Of a stretch of DNA of 41,764 nt, positions 16,699-25,388 are shown in pieces (position 1 is the first letter of the stretch; every line of letters begins with the position of its first letter). Under the pieces are notes generated by a model that had not been told where the DNA came from, did not search any database, and was given only the letters and a program-made list of their open reading frames with translations. The stretch spans positions 1 through 41,764 of the forward strand of contig CANJHD010000017.1 of NCBI GenBank assembly GCA_947474065.1, read 5' to 3'. Position numbers and translations under genes: made by a program. Source of the DNA: Planctomycetaceae bacterium. Its GTDB lineage: Bacteria; Planctomycetota; Phycisphaerae; Phycisphaerales; SM1A02.

Positions 16699-18211
16699 AA
16701 CTCACCCGCGGGTCGGCCGCTGCATAGAGGATGTCCGCCAAGAGAAGTGCCAGCATGTTGACGCAGGCAATCAGAAATGTGTCCGCCAAAATCAACTCCC
16801 GGTCGCGAAGATCAATGGCCTCAATCACCAGGCTGCCCATGCCAGGCACGCTGAAGATGCGCTCGATCACCACGCTGCCAGCGAGCATTGCCGGGAAGAT
16901 GCCAACGAACATCGTGATCAGTGGAAGCAAACTATTGCGGAAGACGTGTCGCAGCACTACATCCTTGCGCGGCACGCCCTTCGCCTTCGCGGTGCGGACA
17001 TAGTCGGCACTAAAGTTGTCGAGCATTGAGGCGCGCGTCTGCTTCGAAAGCACAGCAAAGCTGCCGTACACCAAGCACAGAACCGGCAGACCAACATGCC
17101 AGAGCGTGTCGAGCAGATAGCCGCGCTGCCACACACCAGAAGCGTCCGTGAACGGCATGAATGTGTACGCCTCGGAGCCGCTCTCGTGCAGCCCGCTCAC
17201 CGGGAACCACCCCAAGTATTGCTTGTTCGCCAAGAACCCAATCGCGAATACTCCGGCGAGCACCGTCGGGATGGAATACAGCGACAAGTACAGGAACCCA
17301 GAGAACGTATCGAACAACCCACCACGACGAACGCTTGCAAGCACGCCCGTCGGCACCGCAATCAGATACGAGATCGGGAATGCAATCAGGTTGATGAGAA
17401 GCGTGACAGGAAGCGCTGCCGCAATCAGATCCCATACCGGACGATTCTTTGAGAATGCCACGCCCAGGTCGGGCGTGTCGAGGCTCACCACATCCGGAAT
17501 AATCGGGATGCCACTCGTCGGATACGGGTGCGCGTGAAACGCTTCCGTCGCCTGTACCTGCGCCACGACCGCGGCGGTATGCGCCGTGTGCATGTCCGCG
17601 GCAGCCTTCTCCAATTTCGGCCACGCCGCATTCGAATGATCGAACGCAACATCACTGAAATCGCGCGGGTCGGCGCCGCCCTTGCCGTTCAATCGCTCTT
17701 TCAGCGGACTACCAGCTGCACGCGCATAGTCGGCGATGGCATCCTTGAAGAGACGCACCTTGCCCACGTACTCGCGTCGCGTTCCCTCCGCATCGCGCTG
17801 CAACTTCTTGAATTGCGGGATCGCGCCTTCGCCGGTCGCAATGGCCAAGGACGGCACCGTGACCGCTGGCACTGGGAACGCCGTAGCAAGCGGCGGATCA
17901 TCAATCGCGCGCGGAGCTGGCACGCGCTCGCCGTTGCCATCGCGCAGATCGCGGGTACCAAACTTCACTGGCGAAAGGCGTCCAAGCCAACGCACGTACT
18001 GCACGATCACTGGATCGTTCAGCCCGTAGCGGTCTTCCAGATACGCCTGCATCTGCGCCACGCGGCTCGTGTCAGACATCTGCCCGCCCTGCACTGCTAA
18101 CCCCGCACCGATACCGCCCGGCGCAAGCGCCAACAGCATGAACACCATCAGCGTGATTCCGAGGAGGGTCGGAACCATGAATGCGAGGCGTCGTAAGAGG
18201 TAGGAAAGCAT
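16691..18211 (-). CDS. DppB/OppB-type ABC permease with a large periplasmic insertion
   Basis: The N-terminus MLSYLLRRLAFMVPTLLGIT is the classic DppB opening, and the C-terminal 220 residues carry the permease core, including the TAKAKGVPRKDVVLRH EAA loop and the closing ADPRVSYD. The product has 506 residues against about 310-340 for usual DppB. About 165 extra residues, mostly polar and helical, split the conserved periplasmic loop 1: its first half ends near residue 95 (SPVKFGTRDL) and the DLGVAF half resumes near 249. The insert should be exposed in the periplasm, where it could contact the binding protein. It lies 18 bases after the solute-binding protein gene. Confidence 0.88.
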   Translation of the reverse strand: MLSYLLRRLAFMVPTLLGITLMVFMLLALAPGGIGAGLAVQGGQMSDTSRVAQMQAYLEDRYGLNDPVIVQYVRWLGRLSPVKFGTRDLRDGNGERVPAPRAIDDPPLATAFPVPAVTVPSLAIATGEGAIPQFKKLQRDAEGTRREYVGKVRLFKDAIADYARAAGSPLKERLNGKGGADPRDFSDVAFDHSNAAWPKLEKAAADMHTAHTAAVVAQVQATEAFHAHPYPTSGIPIIPDVVSLDTPDLGVAFSKNRPVWDLIAAALPVTLLINLIAFPISYLIAVPTGVLASVRRGGLFDTFSGFLYLSLYSIPTVLAGVFAIGFLANKQYLGWFPVSGLHESGSEAYTFMPFTDASGVWQRGYLLDTLWHVGLPVLCLVYGSFAVLSKQTRASMLDNFSADYVRTAKAKGVPRKDVVLRHVFRNSLLPLITMFVGIFPAMLAGSVVIERIFSVPGMGSLVIEAIDLRDRELILADTFLIACVNMLALLLADILYAAADPRVSYD

Positions 18212-18229
18212 CGGTAGCGCCGGAGCGCG

Positions 18230-20155
18230 TCAGTTCGCGGAGGGAGTTGGTTGAGCACTACCGGAGACGCGGAAGAACTCCTGCGGCTCCAGACCGGACT
18301 TATAGGTATTCACATTGCCGAAGTCCCGCTTGACGAAGCGCAACCACGGTGCAACGCGGACAAAGGTGTACGGCTGGTCCTCAGCGACGCACGCCTCAAA
18401 TTGGCGCCACACTTCCATGCGCGTTGCCTCGTCCATGGTGCGACGACCCTTCTCAATGAGCGCGTCGCAGTCCTTGTTGACCCACTGCGTAAAGTTGTCG
18501 CCGCCTTCCTTGATGCTCTCCGAGTGGAAGATCTGCCGCGGGTCGCTTTCGGGCGCGTTGGCGCCCCAACCCATAGTGATCGCATCAAAGTCACGCAGTT
18601 TGAGCAGCTCTTGGTAGCGGCTCCAGTCCACCGGACGCGTCGTCACGATGATCCCGGCCTTCCCGTAGCTGTCCTTCACGAACCGCGCGAGGCGCTCAGA
18701 AATTTCACCACCGGTGGCGTAGGTGTATTCAAAGGTGAACTTGTCACCCTTCTCGTTCTCCAAGATGCCATCACCGTCGCGATCCTTCCAGCCAGCCTCT
18801 GCAAGCAGTTGCTTCGCCTTGTCTTGATCGAATGGAAGTGCCTTCACCGCCGGGTCACTCGCCGGGCTCTCCGGATTGTTCGGACCCTTGGAAACAATGC
18901 CGATGCCGTCCCAGATGTCGCGGATCATGCGCTCGCGGTCGAGCAACATGGTCATCGCCCGGCGCACGCGCTTGTCAGCAAATGGCGTCAGATTCTTGCC
19001 CGAACGCGGGCCGCACTGCCACGCGATAAAGCTGTAGCCGCACCGCATGTTGGTCCACTTCAGTGCGTAGTTTGACTTCTCAAAGTCCCGCTCTTCTTTC
19101 AGCACCTTGTTGAACTGCGGCGATGTCGGAAGCATCATCGAACCCTCGCCGTTGCGGTATGCAACCAAACGACCGAGGTCATCCTTAATGCTCTTAAAGC
19201 GCATGCGCTCCAGCGAAGGCTTCTCTGCCCAGTACTGCTCGTTGCGAACCAACACCACATCTTCGCCGGGCGTCCATTGGTTCGAAAGATCCTCTGGACC
19301 AGATGGCAGCTTTGACAAGCGGAACGGGCCGGAACCCATCGTCATGCCCGTGCCCTGATTGACCTGCGAAGGCTCAAACTTGCTGTAGTAATGCTTCGGC
19401 AAGATCGGATCGCCAAGTGCGATCAGAATGTTTGTGAAGAACGCCTCCTTGAAGATGAAGTCGACGGTGAGCCCGTCCACCACCTTCACATCCTTGAGGT
19501 TGTCCTGCGTGCTGCGAGTGCGCTCCGCCTCAATGAGCGGGTTGTTGATGAAGTCCATGTAGGTCCAGCGGATGTCCTCGGAGGTCACCGGCTTCCCGTC
19601 GCTAAAGCGCGCGCGCGGATTGATATGCGCACGAATCCACAGACCGTCAGGGTCGATCTGCCAACCGTCAGCAAGTGCCCCAACCAAGCGAAGCGTCTTT
19701 GGGTCGAAGCTACTGAGACTTTCGCACACTCGGTCGAGGACGCGCGTCGAATACACGTCGCTCGAGATGTACGGCGTTAACTTCGCAGGCTGCGCCTCAA
19801 ACAATTCCGTGAACTCACCGCCCGTACCAAATCCGGGAATGGTGGACGGATCAATAGCGCAGTGCGGTGCCGCCCAGTGCTCCACTTTCACGCCAGGACG
19901 AGCCCATGTGTCGTCCGTCGCAACTCCATTGACCGCGGACGAAGTCGCCGTCGTGCCGCGCGCAACGCCAGCGCCCAACTCCAGCTTGCGGTTGACCTGC
20001 GCCACTTGCTGCTCAATATCCGCGAGCTTCGCGGACACGCCCTGCTGCGCGAGTTCCATCCGCGTCTTCTGCACCATGGAAAGCCACACGCTTCCGAGCG
20101 TTGCAAGGAGCACAACCAAGAACACGAAGTCTTTGATTCCGAATCGATTCTGCAT
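18230..20155 (-). CDS. Membrane-anchored extracellular solute-binding protein family 5 (oligopeptide type)
   Basis: The 641-residue protein has the family 5 solute-binding fold from about residue 105 to the end: LADGWQIDPDG, an SDGKPVTSEDI segment, LVRNEQYW, and ending with the typical NVNTYKSGL-like region. The N-terminus is unusual: a short basic start, one membrane helix (about residues 9-28), no lipobox cysteine, then a heptad-like stretch (about 31-60, AKLADIEQQVAQVNRKL) that could form a coiled coil. It is therefore probably held in the inner membrane by an uncleaved helix instead of a lipid. An AGAGG ribosome binding site lies six bases upstream of the ATG. Peptides are the likely ligand class. 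Confidence 0.9.
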   Translation of the reverse strand: MQNRFGIKDFVFLVVLLATLGSVWLSMVQKTRMELAQQGVSAKLADIEQQVAQVNRKLELGAGVARGTTATSSAVNGVATDDTWARPGVKVEHWAAPHCAIDPSTIPGFGTGGEFTELFEAQPAKLTPYISSDVYSTRVLDRVCESLSSFDPKTLRLVGALADGWQIDPDGLWIRAHINPRARFSDGKPVTSEDIRWTYMDFINNPLIEAERTRSTQDNLKDVKVVDGLTVDFIFKEAFFTNILIALGDPILPKHYYSKFEPSQVNQGTGMTMGSGPFRLSKLPSGPEDLSNQWTPGEDVVLVRNEQYWAEKPSLERMRFKSIKDDLGRLVAYRNGEGSMMLPTSPQFNKVLKEERDFEKSNYALKWTNMRCGYSFIAWQCGPRSGKNLTPFADKRVRRAMTMLLDRERMIRDIWDGIGIVSKGPNNPESPASDPAVKALPFDQDKAKQLLAEAGWKDRDGDGILENEKGDKFTFEYTYATGGEISERLARFVKDSYGKAGIIVTTRPVDWSRYQELLKLRDFDAITMGWGANAPESDPRQIFHSESIKEGGDNFTQWVNKDCDALIEKGRRTMDEATRMEVWRQFEACVAEDQPYTFVRVAPWLRFVKRDFGNVNTYKSGLEPQEFFRVSGSAQPTPSAN

Positions 20156-20178
20156 GGATTACCTCTGAGACGGAGCAG

Positions 20179-20201
20179 CGTAGCGGAACTGCTGCGCTAC
20201 G
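20179..20201 (-). other. Inverted repeat in the leader of the solute-binding protein gene
   Basis: CGTAGCG at 20179-20185 and CGCTACG at 20195-20201 form a perfect 7-bp stem around a nine-base loop, just upstream of the solute-binding protein start. There is no T tract, so a terminator is unlikely. It may stabilise or process the mRNA so that the binding protein is made in excess over the permeases, or it may be an operator. Confidence 0.4.
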
Positions 20202-20246
20202 GGCCGATCATCCGAATACGAACCACCGCGCGTTATTGACGCGTCA

Positions 20247-21227
20247 TCACCAGCGCGCACGCGTGGCGGTCGGGTCAAAGCGCGCCCGCAGCGAGTCGCC
20301 GATGAAGTTAAGTGCCACCAAGGTCAGCGCAATGAGCGCACACGGCGCCGCAAGCAGCCACCAACGGCTCGTGACGAGGTTCACCTCCGAGAGACCTGCA
20401 CTCGCCAAGTTGCCCCAGCTCGGAACAGGCTCGCGCACACCAATACCTAGGAAACTCAGGAAGCTCTCGCTAAGTATTGCGGATGGCACAGTCAGAGTGG
20501 CATAGACCACCATGGGACCGACCAAATTCGGCAATACGTGCACGCGGAACTGTCGCATCGGCGGCACTCCCACGGCGCGGCATGACTCCATGAATGGCTG
20601 CGCGCGCAGGCTCAGCACTTGCCCGCGGATCACGCGCGACATCGTCAGCCAACTCGTGCCTCCGATCGCCACCAAAAGCACTGCAAGGCCAACCAATTGC
20701 GACACCCCTGGTGACAATTTGCTGCCGACACGGCCGACAATTCCTTCGACCGCAACCGCAAGCAACACCACCAACAAGATCGAAGGCAGACCGTACAGCA
20801 CATCCACCGTGCGCATGAGTAATGCGTCAATCCGCCCGCCCGCAAATCCTGCGAGCGATCCCCACAATGTGCCAATCACTACTGCCACAGCGGCTGCAGA
20901 CAACCCAACCGCCATACTAAAGATGCCGCCCGCTAACACGCGCGCAAGCACGTCGCGCCCAAGCGCATCCGTACCGAGGACACGCCCCGGCACGTACGCG
21001 GTGCCCGCAGCGTTGCGTTCAATGCGAGCTGCATCATCAACTGACAACGAATGCCAGTACGGCGGCAGCAAATTCAATTCAAGATTCGAGGCTGCATAGC
21101 GCGGTGCATCAATGGTTCCCACACGCACCGAACCGAAACTCCACGGTGCAGAGAACACGCACAAGCCCACCACAAAGGCGATCGTCAACCAACCAAAGCG
21201 AGCCCAGCGACGCTGCGAAAGTTCCAC
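20247..21227 (-). CDS. Second DppC/OppC-type ABC permease of normal length
   Basis: This 326-residue protein has one N-terminal membrane helix (about residues 14-30), then VLGTDALGRDVLARVLAGG and the permease core with the EAA loop ESCRAVGVPPMRQFRVHVLPN, and ends in RFDPTATRARW. It fits DppC without any insertion, unlike the paralogue at 15190-16698. It begins with GTG, 18 bases after the exported protein gene 21246-22085, and is followed by the solute-binding protein gene. No second DppB partner is present, so it might replace the other DppC as a partner of the single DppB, or work with one encoded elsewhere. Confidence 0.9.
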   Translation of the reverse strand: MELSQRRWARFGWLTIAFVVGLCVFSAPWSFGSVRVGTIDAPRYAASNLELNLLPPYWHSLSVDDAARIERNAAGTAYVPGRVLGTDALGRDVLARVLAGGIFSMAVGLSAAAVAVVIGTLWGSLAGFAGGRIDALLMRTVDVLYGLPSILLVVLLAVAVEGIVGRVGSKLSPGVSQLVGLAVLLVAIGGTSWLTMSRVIRGQVLSLRAQPFMESCRAVGVPPMRQFRVHVLPNLVGPMVVYATLTVPSAILSESFLSFLGIGVREPVPSWGNLASAGLSEVNLVTSRWWLLAAPCALIALTLVALNFIGDSLRARFDPTATRARW

Positions 21228-21245
21228 GCCCGCAGTCTACGGCTG

Positions 21246-22085
21246 TCAGGGATTTGCGGCTGCGGGTTGCTCTGGACGCGACTTGCCACGGCGCTCGCCG
21301 CCGGCACCGCCCGAACCACCCTCGCCAAACATGCCACGTTCCTGAATAGGTTGACCCTTCTTCACGGCGTCAATGCGTTCAGCAACGCGTGCATCGGTGC
21401 CACGCTGCTCTTGAACCAAATCATCGCGCATGGCCTTCATCTGCTCATCAAGCGCGATCAACTCTTGGGCGCGCGCTTTCAGGTCAATGTCCACCTGCGC
21501 ACGAACCTTGGCTGCAATCTGCACGCCGAGCGCGGCAGCCTTGGATGCATCGCCCGCCTCCTGAGCCGCGCGGTACGCGTCACCAAGAGTGCGCAACTCA
21601 AGCTGTAACCGCACATCTTCAACTCGAATGGCATACAGATTGGGATTTCGCTCTTTGATGACTGCCAAAGCCACCAAGCGCCGCGCGCTCTGGCGCATCG
21701 CCTGCGACATTTCATCCGGAGCCATGGTGCGCCGTTCTTCCAACTGCGCGGCGAGTTCCGGAGAAACATCCCGCGCCACAGCGATCACGCGGTCAATCAT
21801 TTCCGGGGGCATCGGGCCATCGGGACGCCATCGCATGGCATCGCCGCGACGTGGCTCACCGGGCTCGCCGCCTGACTTTGCCCCGGGTTTATCACCTTGC
21901 TTGTCCACCTGCTTCGCGGCGGGCGCACTTGCCTGCTTCTGCGCTGCGCCATCCTTCGCGACGGCAGTGCTGTCATCCGTTGCCGCCATGCCGCCGCAAG
22001 TGATCGCAGCGCAGACAGCGGTAACAAGAAATAGTGATGCGCACGGATTGCGGAAGCCGTTCACCATACCCACTACTCGGCTCAT
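21246..22085 (-). CDS. Exported alpha-helical protein of unknown function, linked to an ECF sigma factor
   Basis: No family is recognised with certainty. The 279-residue product starts with a signal-peptide-like hydrophobic stretch (about residues 15-35), then a low-complexity Lys/Ala/Gly/Pro linker (about 38-85), a long predicted helical region rich in Gln, Arg, Glu and Ala (about 92-245), and a Gly/Arg-rich tail. This resembles small periplasmic helical stress sensors of the CpxP/ZraP kind in overall shape, but I see no clear LTxxQ repeats. The start overlaps the stop of the anti-sigma-like gene (ATGA), so it belongs to the sigma operon and is likely exported to the periplasm. Confidence 0.65.
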   Translation of the reverse strand: MSRVVGMVNGFRNPCASLFLVTAVCAAITCGGMAATDDSTAVAKDGAAQKQASAPAAKQVDKQGDKPGAKSGGEPGEPRRGDAMRWRPDGPMPPEMIDRVIAVARDVSPELAAQLEERRTMAPDEMSQAMRQSARRLVALAVIKERNPNLYAIRVEDVRLQLELRTLGDAYRAAQEAGDASKAAALGVQIAAKVRAQVDIDLKARAQELIALDEQMKAMRDDLVQEQRGTDARVAERIDAVKKGQPIQERGMFGEGGSGGAGGERRGKSRPEQPAAANP

Positions 22086-22579
22086 CGCTTGCCCCCAGCA
22101 GCGAGCAACTCATCAAGTTCAACGGTCACATCATTCACAGAGCGCCCGGTTGTCAAACCAATCGCACTCGCATCGAACGCGCTTCCGCCATCAGACGAGC
22201 CAAGCGCGGTATCTCCATCAATGAACGCCACGAGCAATGCTTCCGATCCGCCCATCGGCGTGAGCTCAACCGCGCGAGCAGTCATGATGTTGGGCGCGCG
22301 ACGCGGCGTGCCACCAAAGACAAAGATCGCAACAGATCCAGCGAGCACAACAATTGCTGCCGCCGCAAGCGCCCAGCGACGTGTCCGCTCGCCTACAAAC
22401 TGGAATGTCGCGGGCAATTGCTCTGCGCGCAACTCCGTGACACTGCGCGCAAAGACTCGATCAGCCAAACCGGGACGCTCCTGACCGTACGACGCGGCAG
22501 ACAACTCAAGTCGAGTTGCGATGGCGCGAAGTGCGTCGTCAGTGAGCAGGTCATGGGAATCGTTGTGAATGTCACTCAT
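22082..22579 (-). CDS. Putative anti-sigma factor, single-pass membrane protein
   Basis: The 165-residue product has an N-terminal cytoplasmic part (about residues 1-66) beginning DLLTDDALRAIATRLEL, one membrane helix (about 69-90) and a C-terminal extracytoplasmic part of about 75 residues. It lacks the His-x3-Cys-x2-Cys zinc motif of ZAS-type anti-sigma factors. The role is inferred from position: it follows an ECF sigma gene by 100 bases and overlaps the next exported protein by four bases. A strong GGAGGA ribosome binding site lies eight bases upstream of the ATG, so its translation is probably independent of the sigma gene. Confidence 0.6.
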   Translation of the reverse strand: MSDIHNDSHDLLTDDALRAIATRLELSAASYGQERPGLADRVFARSVTELRAEQLPATFQFVGERTRRWALAAAAIVVLAGSVAIFVFGGTPRRAPNIMTARAVELTPMGGSEALLVAFIDGDTALGSSDGGSAFDASAIGLTTGRSVNDVTVELDELLAAGGKR

Positions 22580-22679
22580 TGCTTGTTCCTCCTATCGAAC
22601 GCCCGCCAATGGGGGCGCATTGCACGGCGGGCAGTCCCGCAGGTCGGATAATCCGGTAAATCACTGTCGATACGAACAT

Positions 22680-23321
22680 TTACGGACGCCTTTCCCCTGA
22701 TCGAGCCGCCTCGGCGGCCGTTCCCTCCAACAATCCACGCAATTTGGCCAGCGCCCGGTGGTGCCGCGCCAACAGGGTGCCGAGCGGCTCCCCAAGGTGC
22801 ACCGCCATCTCTTTGAAGCTCATACCGCCCACGTGGCGCAGATCGATGACCTCGCGGTCAGAATCGGAAAGCCGCTCCACCGCCGCCCGGAGCGCTCCAA
22901 GTTCTTCCGGCTGGGCACGACCCGAATTCGGATCCGGAGCCGCTCCCGCGAGTCCCTCAAGTACCTCATTTGCGCCGGCTGGCTTGGCGTGACGACGCTT
23001 ACGGCGTGCATCGTCTCGCAGACGATTCATGGCTATTCGAAACAACCAACTCTCGAAGCGCCCCCCCTCAACATAATCAACTAATTTGGCTGCAATTGTG
23101 CAAAAGACAGACTGCGTGATCTCTTCTGCAAGTTCTGGACCCGCGCCCTGCGAGCGAAGCAACCCGTACACACGACCGGAGTACTCGCCCACGAGAATTC
23201 GCCAAGCATCTTCCTCGCCGCGCGCGGCACGAGCAAGAACTGCCGCTGATACTGGACCATCCTCTGGCATTGCCGGGGATGAACGCGCTCCCTGCCGCTC
23301 CCTTGCATCAGGTTCCGTCAC
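22680..23321 (-). CDS. ECF-type RNA polymerase sigma factor
   Basis: Regions sigma-2 (about residues 30-105: DAWRILVGEYSGRVYGLL, ELAEEITQSVF, FESWLFRIAMNRLRDDARRK) and sigma-4 (about 145-195: LSDSDREVIDLRHVGGMSFKEMA, then the GTLLARHHRALAKL helix) are clear. I propose the GTG at 23321, which overlaps the dnaB stop as GTGA and has GGAG about ten bases upstream; the product is then 213 residues. The ATG at 23270 (196 residues) is the alternative and still includes both domains. The longer open frame, up to 23432, runs inside dnaB. The anti-sigma-like gene downstream is the expected regulator. Confidence 0.88.
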   Translation of the reverse strand: MTEPDARERQGARSSPAMPEDGPVSAAVLARAARGEEDAWRILVGEYSGRVYGLLRSQGAGPELAEEITQSVFCTIAAKLVDYVEGGRFESWLFRIAMNRLRDDARRKRRHAKPAGANEVLEGLAGAAPDPNSGRAQPEELGALRAAVERLSDSDREVIDLRHVGGMSFKEMAVHLGEPLGTLLARHHRALAKLRGLLEGTAAEAARSGERRP

Positions 23322-24826
23322 CCGGTCATATCTCCGTAGTCCGGGGACGAGTCCGAACGACCCGCATACTCGACGCCCCGCGCAGATCCATGCTGAACCA
23401 GATTGCGGAATGCGGTGGAACTGCTGTCCCACAGGAGTTCGACGGTCCCGGTCGGTCCGTTTCGCTGCTTGGCAACAATGACCTCCGCAACATTCGCCTT
23501 TGACTGATTCGCTTCGACCCAGTTGGGATCGGACTTGTGATAGTAGGCCTCACGGTGCAGCATCATCACCACGTCCGCGTCCTGCTCAATAGATCCTGAC
23601 TCACGAAGATCGCTCATACGCGGTCGATGACCCTCGCGACCTTCCGCCTGGCGATTCAGCTGGCTCAGGCAGACAACCGGAACATCGAGTTCGCGCGCCA
23701 TTGCCTTCACGCCACGGGAAATTTCACTTACTTCCACCTGGCGACTCTCAACGCGCGTTCCGGAGCTCATCAGCTGCAGGTAGTCAATCACCACCGCGCC
23801 GATGCCATGCTTCTCCTTCATGCGCCGCGCCTTGGAGCGCATTTGCAGGAGCGTCAGACCGGGCGTGTCATCGATGAAAATAGGCGAATCCTTCAGACTT
23901 CCGCACGCGCCCATGATGCGGCGCCATTCCTCGCGGGAAAGCATGTTTTTACGAAGTTTCTGCCCGTCCACGCCACCCTTGGCGCACAAGATGCGCTGCA
24001 CTAGTTGCTGCTTACCCATTTCCAAACTAAAGAATGCAACACCATTCGAAGCAGCCGCCATGTTCTCCGCCATATTGAGAGCGAATGCTGTCTTACCCAT
24101 GGATGGGCGCGCCGCCAAAATAATCATCTCGCCGCGCTGAAGTCCACTGAGCATCTCATCAAGTTCATCAAAGCCGGTCGGCACGCCAGTGACGTGCTTG
24201 CCTTCATTCTGCTCGAGCGTTCGGATGGTTTCGTCTAGCAATTCCCGCAAAGTGGAAGCGGCGCGCGCTTCGCGGCGCTGTGCGATCGCAAAGATGCGCG
24301 ACTCTGCTTCGCCAAGCGTGATGACTGGATCTTGACGCGACTGATGTGCATCAACCAAGATCTCGCCCGCGGCGCGAATGAGTTCCCGCAGTGTGGCCTT
24401 CTCGCGAACAATGCGCGCGTATTCCGCAGCATTGGCAGCGGTGGCCACGCCTTCAGCCAAGTCCATCAAGTACGAAGCGCCGCCGACATCATCAAGAACC
24501 CCGTGATCCTTGAGGCGCTGCACCAGCGAAACAATTTCCATGGTGGCCGTGGCGTCGTAAAGCGCCACCATGTGCTGAAAGATTGTGCCGTGCCCCGCCT
24601 TCGCAAAGTCATCAGGCTGACTAACAATTCCAATGACATCAGCGATCATCTTTGGATCGACGATCATCGCGCCCAACAAACTCATCTCTGCCTCAGGAGC
24701 TGCCGGGGGCAACGCCGAGAAGAGCCGCGCCACCTCAGTGGGGTCGGAAACCGTTCTGCGTACCGCATCGCGGCGACGAGAGGAACGATCGCCTGTGCGA
24801 CCGTTGAAACCTGACTGATCTTCCAT
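23318..24826 (-). CDS. dnaB: Replicative DNA helicase DnaB
   Basis: DnaB is the hexameric helicase that unwinds the replication fork. The 502-residue protein has the N-terminal primase-interaction domain (PAAPEAEMSLLGAMI from about residue 41), the linker (LRELLDETI), and the RecA-like ATPase with VPTGFDELDEMLSGLQRG, Walker A ARPSMGKTA at 239-247, FFSLEM, Walker B-like IGAVVIDYLQLM, and the LRESGSIEQDADVV arginine-finger region. A basic N-terminal leader of about 35 residues precedes the domain. A GAGGAG ribosome binding site lies upstream. It follows the HU gene by 47 bases and overlaps the sigma factor gene. Confidence 0.97.
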   Translation of the reverse strand: MEDQSGFNGRTGDRSSRRRDAVRRTVSDPTEVARLFSALPPAAPEAEMSLLGAMIVDPKMIADVIGIVSQPDDFAKAGHGTIFQHMVALYDATATMEIVSLVQRLKDHGVLDDVGGASYLMDLAEGVATAANAAEYARIVREKATLRELIRAAGEILVDAHQSRQDPVITLGEAESRIFAIAQRREARAASTLRELLDETIRTLEQNEGKHVTGVPTGFDELDEMLSGLQRGEMIILAARPSMGKTAFALNMAENMAAASNGVAFFSLEMGKQQLVQRILCAKGGVDGQKLRKNMLSREEWRRIMGACGSLKDSPIFIDDTPGLTLLQMRSKARRMKEKHGIGAVVIDYLQLMSSGTRVESRQVEVSEISRGVKAMARELDVPVVCLSQLNRQAEGREGHRPRMSDLRESGSIEQDADVVMMLHREAYYHKSDPNWVEANQSKANVAEVIVAKQRNGPTGTVELLWDSSSTAFRNLVQHGSARGVEYAGRSDSSPDYGDMTG

Positions 24827-24873
24827 GCCTGCTGCTCCTCAGTTGCGCGTTTGACCGCGCGATGCGCGTCGGA

Positions 24874-25203
24874 TCACTCAGCTCCGGAAGCGCTTCCAGC
24901 AAGCACAGGGACTGCTGACTCTTGGTCGACACACTGCTTCATCAATCGTCCAACGCGGAAGCGTGCCGTTCGCTTGGCAGGCACCATCACGCGCTCAAGC
25001 GTCTTTGGATTCTGAGCAACTCGCTCGGCGCGCTCGCGCACATCGAAGATTCCAAAGTCGCGGAACTCAAGCCGATTGCCTTTGCCCAATTCATTGATGA
25101 CTTCATCAAGAAATCCCTGAACCACTTGGCGAACATCTTGTCTCTTCAGCCCTGACTGTTCGGCAAGCCGTTCAATCAGTTCCTTCTTGGTGACCGTGGA
25201 CAT
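24874..25203 (-). CDS. HU/IHF family DNA-binding protein
   Basis: This nucleoid protein bends DNA. The 109 residues include the HU helical dimerisation part (TKKELIERLAEQSGLKRQDV) and the beta-arm region with FRDFGIFDVRERAER, RxxRNPxT-like AQNPKTLERVMVPAKRTARF. The usual RNP tip is altered to QNP. A tail of about 20 residues beyond the HU fold (CVDQESAVPVLAGSASGAE) is unusual. An AGGAG ribosome binding site lies six bases before the ATG. It is transcribed in the same direction as dnaB 47 bases downstream, so the two may share a promoter and connect nucleoid structure with replication. Confidence 0.94.
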   Translation of the reverse strand: MSTVTKKELIERLAEQSGLKRQDVRQVVQGFLDEVINELGKGNRLEFRDFGIFDVRERAERVAQNPKTLERVMVPAKRTARFRVGRLMKQCVDQESAVPVLAGSASGAE

Positions 25204-25258
25204 GAGTTGCTCCTGAGTGAATGCGGTCCCGGGGCTTCATCGCCCAACGAGTTGACAC

Positions 25259-25287
25259 AGTATGCGGCGCACGGACATCTGAGTCAA
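25259..25287 (-). promoter_or_regulatory. Candidate sigma-70-type promoter of the HU-dnaB-sigma operon
   Basis: On the minus strand, TTGACT (25282-25287), a 17-base spacer and CATACT (25259-25264) lie about 55 bases upstream of the HU start. It is the best promoter-like pair in the 185-base gap after lpxK. The rest of the gap shows only short inverted repeats without T tracts. Confidence 0.5.
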
Positions 25288-25388
25288 GGCGCGTGCAAGG
25301 TGCAAGTGTCCGCTGACTAAAGGGTTGCGAGGATTACTACTTGACAAACTGTCCCCCGATCGGTCATGAATCGGGATAGTTATAAGCC

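Noticed and set aside
23322..23432. Longer start for the ECF sigma factor
   Set aside because: It lies inside dnaB coding sequence and adds residues without sigma similarity.
25342..25387. Plus-strand TTGACA and TATAAG resembling a promoter
   Set aside because: The boxes are more than 25 bases apart and would drive transcription antisense to lpxK; no gene follows in that direction.
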